A DNA stretch of 9,835 bases from Bacteroidales bacterium UBA2800 (GTDB lineage: Bacteria; Bacteroidota; Bacteroidia; Bacteroidales; Paludibacteraceae): NCBI GenBank assembly GCA_002351925.1, contig DEHM01000015.1, positions 10,187-20,021 on the forward strand, given 5' to 3'. The position numbers and the translations under genes were made by a program. The notes under the pieces are model-generated. The model searched no databases. It saw nothing but the letters and a program-made list of their open reading frames with translations, and was not told the origin of the DNA. The number at the start of each line of letters is the position of its first letter. Position 1 is the first letter of the stretch. This document shows, one piece after another, positions 1 through 5,254 of the stretch.

Positions 1-35
1 CTTTTTTTTGACATATGCAAGAAAAAAACGAAAAA

Positions 36-623
36 TCACAACTGACCGGCTTCGACGAGGTTGATGACGCGTTCGGTGATGCGGTCTTTGTCGGTGGCGT
101 CGTACTCCTCTTTGAGGTCGTTACGAAACAGTTTGGCGACAAATTGCCAGAAATTGGCGGCCGTCTTGCCTTTGTACTGCTTGATGAGATCGTAGCTGGT
201 GCGCTCGGTCTCCCGGTCGAGCAGTAGCATGAGCATGCGTCCCTGGCTGGCGTACATACCTCGGAAGTCTTTCTCGTACTTCTTGAACAGTTGTCGCTCG
301 AAGGCGCGCCACCATTTTTTCCGTGCTTTCTTATCGGGCAGTTTGGCCAGTTCGCGGTCGGCCAGCTCCATGTCCTTGGTGATCATCTTGGCGTAGGGCA
401 GGCACTTCTTGACATCGCGCACGGTGCGCCAGTAGAAGCGCTCTTGTTTCTTATTCTTGAAGCGCATAGGCGGGTAGACCCATATCTCGTGGAGCCACGC
501 CATATAGAGTGTGTCGCCATTTTCCACACGTATCATACACGAATCGACATACTGCCCCCTGGCGGACACAGACATGGCCGCCATCAGCAGAAGCACTATG
601 TAGAAGATTCGTCTCATGAGCAT
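36..623 (-). CDS. Secreted DUF4294 family protein
   Basis: A 195-residue protein with an N-terminal signal peptide (hydrophobic IVLLLMAAMSVSA following MRR) and a basic, aromatic-rich body. The stretch PPMRFKNKKQERFYWRTV, followed by the VKKCLPYAK segment, then SQGRMLMLLLDRET and TSYDLIKQYKGKTAANFWQF, matches my recall of DUF4294 proteins of Bacteroidetes, a family without a known function. No catalytic motif is visible. It is probably periplasmic. It is the last gene of the prmC-recX operon and overlaps the recX stop. Two starts are possible: ATG at 623, and an ATG at 617 that makes a classic ATGA overlap with the recX TGA. The second gives MRRIFYIV and a cleaner signal peptide. Bases 1-35 after its stop hold A- and T-runs but no GC-rich hairpin, so no terminator is called. 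Confidence is high for a real gene and family, none for a role. Confidence 0.88.
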   Translation of the reverse strand: MLMRRIFYIVLLLMAAMSVSARGQYVDSCMIRVENGDTLYMAWLHEIWVYPPMRFKNKKQERFYWRTVRDVKKCLPYAKMITKDMELADRELAKLPDKKARKKWWRAFERQLFKKYEKDFRGMYASQGRMLMLLLDRETERTSYDLIKQYKGKTAANFWQFVAKLFRNDLKEEYDATDKDRITERVINLVEAGQL

Positions 624-1048
624 AAGTGTTCTATTTCCGAATAGGTGAAGCCGCGCTGGAGGAGAAAACGCATGCGTTTCTCCGGCGCATCGGCTCTGCG
701 GGTTTTGGCTAAGGCGCGGAGGTTAGCCCGATAGGCTGGTTCGTCGAGGTCGTCGATGGCACGCCGGATCTCGGCTTCCGGCAATCCTAAGGCAGCGAGA
801 CCGGCCTGAATCTTGATGCGTCCCCAGGACTGGAATGCCACTTTGTCGTGGACATAAGCGGCACAGAAACGCGCATCGTTGAGGAAGTCGTTGCGACGGA
901 GACTTTCTTCGATTTCATCGAATAAATCCGACGGTGTGCCCCACTCGTAGAGCTTGCGCCGGACATCGGCCGCACAGTGCTCGCTGCGGGCACAATAGGC
1001 CTCGGCTTTACTCAGCCATTCGGCCTTCGATAATACGCGGTTTTCCAT
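614..1048 (-). CDS. recX: Regulatory protein RecX
   Basis: A 144-residue protein of the RecX family, which binds RecA filaments and modulates recombination and the SOS response in the cytoplasm. It has the three-helix repeat architecture of RecX: an N-terminal repeat with AEAYCARSEHCAADVRRKL (residues ~15-33), a middle repeat with the signature NDFLNDARFCAAYVHDK followed by SWGRIKIQAGLAALGLPE, and a C-terminal repeat with RMRFLLQRGFTYSEI. The length is a little short of the E. coli protein, but all three repeats are present. The ATG at 1048 leaves only a short lead before the first repeat. It overlaps the upstream prmC by 41 bases and the downstream DUF4294 gene by about 4-10 bases, so co-transcription and translational coupling are likely. 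recA itself is not in the window. Confidence 0.93.
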   Translation of the reverse strand: MENRVLSKAEWLSKAEAYCARSEHCAADVRRKLYEWGTPSDLFDEIEESLRRNDFLNDARFCAAYVHDKVAFQSWGRIKIQAGLAALGLPEAEIRRAIDDLDEPAYRANLRALAKTRRADAPEKRMRFLLQRGFTYSEIEHLCS

Positions 1049-1841
1049 AACTATCGTGGGTTAGAACAATATCGGTATAGCCTTCCTCGCGGAGCAACGC
1101 CTCCATCTGAGCGGGAAAATGTTCGTTGAATTCGAAGAAAATGAGGGGTGCGAGATGCAGCGAGGCGATGCGTCTATAGAAGCGAAGCGGGTCGTCGTCG
1201 GGCACAAAGAGGGCAGCAGCGGGTTCGTAGCGGAGCACATTGTCCCGCATCGCGGCTTTCTCCCGCTCGCAGATATAAGGAGGATTGGAAACGACGATGT
1301 CGTACTGATTTTTGTCGATGGAATCGGAGAAAATGTCCATCTGCAGGAACTCGACATCCAATTTGTTGCGGCGGGCGTTCTCGCGGGCAACCTGAATGGC
1401 CTCGGCGGAGATGTCAATGCCGGTGACCTGCCAGTCGGGATGCTGCTTCTTCAGCGCCAGTGCGATGCAGCCGCTGCCGGTACCCACATCGAGGACGCGG
1501 ATTTGATATTTTAGATTTGATATTTTAGATTTGAAATTTGAAAGCCGCTCGACGAGTTCGGCAGTCTCCGGCCTGGGGATAAGGGTGGCAGGAGTGACGC
1601 GGAGGTCGAGTCCGCACCAAAGCGTATGGCCAAAAATATACTGAATCGGCTCAAAAAGTAATAATCTATTGATTATATCTTGCAGGTTTGAAATATTTTT
1701 TGTACCTTTGCAGCCGCAAAGCAGTTGCGTGCGGCTGAGGCCGGTTGTTTCCTCGGCTATCCACCATGCCAATGCCTCTGCCTCATCGGCAGGGTAGGCG
1801 GCCTGTAACTGCGACGCTATTTGCTGAATCAACTGTTTCAC
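1008..1841 (-). CDS. prmC: Peptide chain release factor N5-glutamine methyltransferase
   Basis: A 277-residue class I SAM-dependent methyltransferase that modifies the glutamine of the GGQ motif in release factors RF1/RF2. An N-terminal helical domain (residues 1-~90) contains EPIQYIFG (64-71) and TLIPRPETAELV (86-97), both typical of PrmC/HemK. The Rossmann-like domain follows: SAM-binding VLDVGTGSGCIAL from 116, an acidic residue after strand 2 in GIDIS, and the substrate motif NPPY at 186-189. The start codon is GTG at 1841; the next in-frame Met is only at residue 168. An in-frame AT-rich heptamer array codes residues ~100-114, exactly in the linker before the SAM motif. Residues ~44-63 are coded by another AT-rich patch that carries a promoter for the opposite strand. 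It heads the operon prmC-recX-DUF4294. Confidence 0.95.
   Translation of the reverse strand: MKQLIQQIASQLQAAYPADEAEALAWWIAEETTGLSRTQLLCGCKGTKNISNLQDIINRLLLFEPIQYIFGHTLWCGLDLRVTPATLIPRPETAELVERLSNFKSKISNLKYQIRVLDVGTGSGCIALALKKQHPDWQVTGIDISAEAIQVARENARRNKLDVEFLQMDIFSDSIDKNQYDIVVSNPPYICEREKAAMRDNVLRYEPAAALFVPDDDPLRFYRRIASLHLAPLIFFEFNEHFPAQMEALLREEGYTDIVLTHDSYGKPRIIEGRMAE
1501..1542. repeat. Heptanucleotide tandem array inside prmC
   Basis: Six consecutive 7-base units on the plus strand: ATTTGAT, ATTTTAG, ATTTGAT, ATTTTAG, ATTTGAA, ATTTGAA. It can also be read as two perfect 14-base copies plus a 14-base relative. It is very AT-rich in a GC-rich gene. On the coding (minus) strand it encodes residues ~100-114, LSNFKSKISNLKYQI, between the PRPET segment and VLDVGTG. 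The 42-bp length is a multiple of 3, so the frame is kept. Confidence 0.9.
1680..1710 (+). promoter_or_regulatory. Bacteroidetes-type promoter for ribD, inside prmC
   Basis: TTG at 1680-1682, a 20-bp gap, then TACCTTTG at 1703-1710, matching the Bacteroidetes -33/-7 consensus (TTTG or TTG, ~19-21 bp, TAnnTTTG). It lies in an AT-rich patch of the prmC coding region and points towards ribD, whose start is about 150 bp away. No closer TAnnTTTG is present on the plus strand before ribD. Transcription from here would cross the prmC start as antisense. This is prediction from motif only. Confidence 0.6.
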
Positions 1842-1845
1842 GCTG

Positions 1846-1877
1846 CAAAGATACTATAAAAAAATGGAATACGCAAA
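1846..1877 (-). promoter_or_regulatory. Promoter of the prmC-recX-DUF4294 operon
   Basis: On the minus strand TTTG (1877-1874), a 20-bp gap, then TATCTTTG (1853-1846), a full match to the Bacteroidetes promoter consensus. The -7 box ends five bases before the GTG start of prmC, so transcription should begin at about 1840-1843 and give a leaderless or nearly leaderless mRNA. The -33 box lies within the first codons of ribD. Confidence 0.72.
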
Positions 1878-2895
1878 TTTTATCGCACGTTGTATCGAAA
1901 TTGCCCGTCGCGGGGAGTATTTTGTGGCGCCCAACCCGATGGTGGGTGCCGTACTGGTGCGCAACAGCGACGAACAAGTGCTAGCCGAAGGCTGGCACGA
2001 GAAATACGGGGAAGGACACGCCGAAGTGAACTGTTTCCGGCATCTGGAGATGTCGAGCTATCGAGATGTCGAGATGTCGGAATGCACCCTTTTCGTGTCG
2101 CTGGAGCCTTGTAGTCACTACGGCAAGACGCCGCCCTGCGCCAAGCTCATCATCGAGAAAGGGCTGGGTCGCGTGGTGGTAGGTATGCTCGACCCGAATC
2201 CGCTGGTGGCGGGCAAGGGCGTGCAGATGCTGCGCGAGGCAGGCATAGAAGTGGTAGTCGGCATGATGGAGCAGGAGTGCCGCGAACTGAACAAACGTTT
2301 TCTCTGCCTGCACGAGAAACACCGCCCCTATGTGGTGCTGAAATGGGCGCAGACTGCCGATGGATTTATTGACCGAAAAAGGACAATGGACAATGGACAA
2401 TGGACAAAGGGGACGCACCTGAACAGTGCGCTGGCTATCTCGACGCCGGAGACGAAGAAACTGGTGCACAAGATGCGTGCGGAGAACATGGCGATCATGG
2501 TAGGCACCAACACGGTGTTGCTGGACAACCCACGACTACTGAACACCCACTGGGAGGGCAGAAACCCCATCCGCGTGACGCTGGACAGGCATAATTGCAT
2601 ACCCGCCGATGCACGAATTTTCTCCGATGGAATCGAGACAATTGTGTATCGCGACCGTACCGATTGGCCGTATGTGGTGAGCGACCTGGCCGCACGCAAC
2701 ATCCACTCGATATTGGTAGAAGGCGGCACGACGTTGCTCGAACACATCTTGCAAACAGGTATCTGGGACGAGATACACGTGGAGGTGGCTCCGGAACTGA
2801 CCATCGGCGACGGAGTAAAAGCCCCGCAGATAGCGTTGCCGGAGACGTATGAAGAAGTAGACGGTCATCGGCTATTTGTGAAGAAAAACGAATAA
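1864..2895 (+). CDS. ribD: Bifunctional riboflavin biosynthesis deaminase/reductase RibD
   Basis: A 343-residue cytoplasmic enzyme that performs two successive steps of riboflavin synthesis: deamination of the pyrimidine product of GTP cyclohydrolase II, then NADPH-dependent reduction of the ribosyl side chain. The N-terminal deaminase has APNPMVGAVLV (22-32), the zinc/catalytic H52-A-E54, and the zinc cysteines of PCSHYGKTPPC (C83 and C92). The reductase domain begins around residue 155 (RPYVVLKWAQTADGFID) and contains RAENMAIMVGTNTVLLDNP and the EGGTTLLE motif. Both domains look intact. Two tandem micro-repeats lie in variable parts: an octamer array coding residues 62-72 in the deaminase, and a heptamer array coding residues 173-182 in the reductase. 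The ATG at 1864 follows an A-run typical of Bacteroidetes starts. It is divergent from prmC with a 22-bp gap. No FMN riboswitch was recognised upstream. Confidence 0.95.
   Translation: MEYANFIARCIEIARRGEYFVAPNPMVGAVLVRNSDEQVLAEGWHEKYGEGHAEVNCFRHLEMSSYRDVEMSECTLFVSLEPCSHYGKTPPCAKLIIEKGLGRVVVGMLDPNPLVAGKGVQMLREAGIEVVVGMMEQECRELNKRFLCLHEKHRPYVVLKWAQTADGFIDRKRTMDNGQWTKGTHLNSALAISTPETKKLVHKMRAENMAIMVGTNTVLLDNPRLLNTHWEGRNPIRVTLDRHNCIPADARIFSDGIETIVYRDRTDWPYVVSDLAARNIHSILVEGGTTLLEHILQTGIWDEIHVEVAPELTIGDGVKAPQIALPETYEEVDGHRLFVKKNE
2047..2078 (+). repeat. Octanucleotide tandem array in ribD deaminase domain
   Basis: Four 8-base units: GAGATGTC, GAGCTATC, GAGATGTC, GAGATGTC (units 1, 3 and 4 identical, unit 2 with two changes). 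They encode residues 62-72 (EMSSYRDVEMS), between the catalytic HAE motif and the PCSHYGKTPPC zinc motif. This is where RibD proteins have a variable helix or loop. A gain or loss of one 8-base unit would shift the frame. Confidence 0.85.
2381..2408 (+). repeat. Heptanucleotide tandem array in ribD reductase domain
   Basis: Three perfect GGACAAT units followed by GGACAAA, then GGGG. They encode residues 173-182 (RTMDNGQWTK) in the variable stretch just after ADGFID at the start of the reductase domain. The unit is almost the reverse complement of the TTTGTCC array at 5281-5308. Confidence 0.9.
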
Positions 2896-2898
2896 ATA

Positions 2899-2914
2899 TT
2901 TGCACAAGTGCAAA
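2899..2914. promoter_or_regulatory. Inverted repeat over the -33 box, candidate operator
   Basis: TTTGCAC-AA-GTGCAAA is a perfect dyad with 7-bp arms and a 2-bp centre, starting four bases after the ribD stop. Its left arm contains the -33 TTTG, and the spacer between -33 and -7 contains the right arm. It is followed by A residues on the plus strand, so it does not look like a terminator for ribD. An operator is possible; no specific regulator is recognised. Confidence 0.4.
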
Positions 2915-2930
2915 AAAAGTAGTACCTTTG
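2899..2930 (+). promoter_or_regulatory. Promoter of the envelope-biogenesis/dnaG gene run
   Basis: TTTG at 2899-2902, a 20-bp gap, TACCTTTG at 2923-2930: a full Bacteroidetes -33/-7 match in the 54-bp gap after ribD. The predicted transcription start near 2934-2937 leaves a leader of about 15 nt before the ATG at 2950. No further match was noticed in front of the genes downstream to 9835, so this may drive the whole run. Confidence 0.75.
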
Positions 2931-2949
2931 CGCCCAAATTTGCGAATTT

Positions 2950-3843
2950 ATGGAAAAAAGAAGATGCATAGTCCTCGTGTTGGCATGCTTGTTGTTGAGC
3001 AGTTGTCAACTATGGGAGCAGCTGCATGAGCGTCAGGCTCAGGCCGGTGTGGCTGTTGAGTTGAACGGCGCGTATATCACCCAGGCGACCCTAGACTCGT
3101 TGACGCTGGGTCTGAACGGCGAGGACAGCATGCGCGTAGCGCAGCAGTATATCAGCCAGTGGGCGCAAGAGCGACTGGTGTACAGTGAGGCGATGCGCGG
3201 AGGCCTGCTCAACAACGGCGGCAATCCGGAGATAGAGCAGCTGGTGGACGACTACCGGCGCGCGCTCTATATCCACGCGTACGAGGAGCAACTGGTGGAG
3301 CGCCAGATGCCCAAGACGATTATGGACAGCACCGTGCTGCAATACTACCACGCGGCGCCCGATCGCTTCAAACTGGAGGAGAGCATCGTAAAGGGTATCC
3401 TGGTCGTGATGCCGGCCGATGCGCCTAACGCGAAGAAGATACGTACGTGGCTGGCGGAGGTGAAACCTACGGACAGCAACAACAAGACCATCGACCATAT
3501 CGAGAAATACGCCTATCAATATGCCGATGGATACGAGCTTTTTGCGGACAAATGGCTGACGATATCCGACCTCCTGGCACATATGCCGATAGAGCGTGCG
3601 GAACTGGAGAACCGGCTGAAGCAACGCAGCCAGATAGAGGTGAACGACTCGGCCAACACCTATCTGCTGCAGGTCTTCGACAAGCACATGCGCGGCGAGC
3701 AGATGCCGCTCGACTACGCCCGGCCGCAGATAGAGAAAATGATATTGACCAGTCGTCAGATGGAGTTTCTGCGCAAGAAACGCGAGCAACTCTACGACGA
3801 GGCTATACAAACAGGAAAACTGAAGATTGCACATGAAGAATAA
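2950..3843 (+). CDS. Lipoprotein with SurA-N-like chaperone region
   Basis: A 297-residue lipoprotein: after MEKRR, a hydrophobic segment ends in the lipobox LSSC, with C19 the predicted lipidated cysteine. There is no acidic lipoprotein export signal right after the cysteine, so attachment facing the periplasm is more likely than surface exposure (inference). The start of the mature part, VAVELNGAYITQATLDSL then a long helical stretch with WAQERLVYSEAM, resembles the N-terminal domain of SurA/PpiC-type chaperones. A C-terminal helix (DYARPQIEKMILTSRQMEFLRKKREQ, split here as seen at ~257-282) resembles the last SurA helix. I see no convincing parvulin catalytic domain in between. It lies directly upstream of, and overlaps by 11 bases, a two-parvulin SurA-like gene, so the two probably work together in folding outer-membrane proteins. 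Annotators often call this type a peptidyl-prolyl isomerase; the activity is doubtful. Confidence 0.8.
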   Translation: MEKRRCIVLVLACLLLSSCQLWEQLHERQAQAGVAVELNGAYITQATLDSLTLGLNGEDSMRVAQQYISQWAQERLVYSEAMRGGLLNNGGNPEIEQLVDDYRRALYIHAYEEQLVERQMPKTIMDSTVLQYYHAAPDRFKLEESIVKGILVVMPADAPNAKKIRTWLAEVKPTDSNNKTIDHIEKYAYQYADGYELFADKWLTISDLLAHMPIERAELENRLKQRSQIEVNDSANTYLLQVFDKHMRGEQMPLDYARPQIEKMILTSRQMEFLRKKREQLYDEAIQTGKLKIAHEE

Positions 3844-5191
3844 GATTTATCACATCGGAATGCTGGTGGTCGCTCTGCTGGGCAGTGCGGCCATGTGGGC
3901 ACAAAACAACGTGATTGACGAGGTTGTCTGGATAGTGGGCGACGAAGCCATCTTGCGCAGCGAGGTGGAGGAGGAAAGGCTGCGTGCGCAGTATGAGGGC
4001 ACGCCGATAGCGGGCGACCCGTATTGCGTGATACCCGAACAACTGGCGGTACAGAAGCTGTTTCTCCACCAGGCGGAGATCGACTCCATCGAGGCCAACG
4101 AGTCGTCGGTAAGCCACCAGGTGGATATGCGTATGAACTACTACATCAACCAGATCGGCTCGAAAGAGAAGATGGAGGAGTATTTCCGTAAGACCAGCAG
4201 CGAGATACGCGAGGAAATGATGACGGCCGTGCGCCACCAGATGATCATCCAGCAGATGCAGGCCAAGCTGACGCAGAACATCAAGCCGACGCCGGCTGAG
4301 GTGCGGCGTTACTACAACAGCCTGCCGGAGGATTCTATCCCGATGATGCCGGCGCAAGTGGAGGTGCAGATACTGAGTTTCGAACCGGCTGTGCCGGTGG
4401 AGGAGACCGAGCGTATCAAGCAGCGCCTGCGTGAGTTCACCGAGCGTGTGCAGAACGGCAGTGCCGACTTCAGCATGCTGGCGCGCCTCTATTCGGAGGA
4501 CACCGAGAGTGCCAAGCGCGGCGGAGAACTGGGTTTTGTAGGCAAAGGCCAGCTGGTGAGCGAGTTCGCCGAAGTGGCGTTCAACCTGACCGACCCCAAG
4601 CGGGTCAGCCGCATCGTCCATACCGAGTATGGCTACCACATCATCCAGCTGATAGAGAAAAAAGGCGAGCGTATCAACTGCCGTCACATCCTGCTCCGTC
4701 CGCGTATCAGCGCCACGGACAAGGTGCGTGCCATCGAGCGACTGGACAGTATCCGCCACCAGATAGAGATAGACAGCCTGCAGTTTGAGCAGGCGGTAAT
4801 CCGTTTCTCGGAAGACAAGAACACTGCGATGAACGCCGGCGTGATGATCAACCCCAACACGCTGGGCAGCCGCTTCGAGTACCAGGACTTGGCGCCGGAG
4901 ATAGCCAAGCAGATCTACGCCCTCAACGAGGGCGAGGTGTCGAGGCCGTTTGTGATGATGGACGAGCAGAAAAACCGTGAGGTATGTGCCATCGTGCGTC
5001 TGCGCAAGAAGACCGACATCCATCGTGCTAACTTGGTAGATGACTTCCAGGCTATCAAGACCATGCTCGAGGAGAAACTGTCACGCGAGTTCATCCACAA
5101 CTGGATTCTCAAGAAACAGCAGACTACCTACGTGCAGATAGACCCCGAGTGGCAACACTGCGACTTTGAGTACCCGCATTGGATTCACTAA
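3833..5191 (+). CDS. SurA-type periplasmic peptidyl-prolyl cis-trans isomerase
   Basis: A 452-residue periplasmic chaperone/prolyl isomerase for outer-membrane proteins. A signal peptide (MKNKIYHIGMLVVALLGSAAMWA, cleaved before QNN) is followed by the typical SurA opening IDEVVWIVGDEAILRSEVE and a helical N-domain to ~165. Parvulin domain 1 spans ~172-276, with the family signature SEDTESAKRGGELGFVGKGQ, EFAEVAFNL, and ending in YGYHIIQLIEKK. Parvulin domain 2 begins at INCRHILLRP (~281) and runs to about 400; it is more divergent and lacks a clear GGxLG signature. The C-terminal helix contains LSREFIHNWILKK. I prefer the ATG at 3833 to the in-frame TTG at 3827, because it gives a standard signal peptide; it overlaps the preceding lipoprotein gene by 11 bases. 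The stop codon falls inside a local direct repeat (5184-5196). Confidence 0.92.
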   Translation: MKNKIYHIGMLVVALLGSAAMWAQNNVIDEVVWIVGDEAILRSEVEEERLRAQYEGTPIAGDPYCVIPEQLAVQKLFLHQAEIDSIEANESSVSHQVDMRMNYYINQIGSKEKMEEYFRKTSSEIREEMMTAVRHQMIIQQMQAKLTQNIKPTPAEVRRYYNSLPEDSIPMMPAQVEVQILSFEPAVPVEETERIKQRLREFTERVQNGSADFSMLARLYSEDTESAKRGGELGFVGKGQLVSEFAEVAFNLTDPKRVSRIVHTEYGYHIIQLIEKKGERINCRHILLRPRISATDKVRAIERLDSIRHQIEIDSLQFEQAVIRFSEDKNTAMNAGVMINPNTLGSRFEYQDLAPEIAKQIYALNEGEVSRPFVMMDEQKNREVCAIVRLRKKTDIHRANLVDDFQAIKTMLEEKLSREFIHNWILKKQQTTYVQIDPEWQHCDFEYPHWIH

Positions 5192-5243
5192 AAGACCGCT
5201 GCGCTAAAAGATAAAAGACCGTTCACTATGTTCACTGAAAGAC
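5184..5243 (+). repeat. Local direct repeats at the surA-like/OstA-like junction
   Basis: TTCACTAAAAGAC (5184-5196) recurs as TTCACTGAAAGAC (5231-5243), 12 of 13 bases equal. Between them AAAAGACCG occurs at 5190-5198 and 5213-5221, GCTAAAAGATAAAAGAC fills the middle, and GTTCACT occurs twice around an AT. The repeat provides the last codon and stop of the upstream gene and the upstream possible ATG (5228) of the next gene. It looks like a degenerate tandem or dispersed repeat rather than an evolved leader. Confidence 0.65.
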
Positions 5244-5254
5244 AGAAGACACCA

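Noticed and set aside
1..35. Terminator or promoter at the left edge
   Set aside because: Only A/T-runs are seen, with no paired GC stem and no TAnnTTTG at the right distance from a TTTG; the context outside the window is missing.
1501..1542. CRISPR-like repeats or an integration site
   Set aside because: Units are only 7 bp, contiguous without spacers, and remain in the prmC reading frame; no cas genes or integrase nearby.
1711..1863. FMN riboswitch in the predicted ribD leader
   Set aside because: The leader is the 5' part of prmC coding sequence and I recognise none of the conserved FMN aptamer elements.
2896..2949. Rho-independent terminator after ribD
   Set aside because: The hairpin TTTGCAC-AA-GTGCAAA is not GC-rich and is followed by A, not T, on the transcribed direction; it fits promoter overlap better.
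3803..5023. Long open frame on the minus strand opposite the SurA-like gene (~400 codons)
   Set aside because: It is antisense to a gene with a clear signal peptide and parvulin signatures, is rich in His/Leu/Arg/Val without recognisable motifs, and arises from the codon bias of the GC-rich gene.
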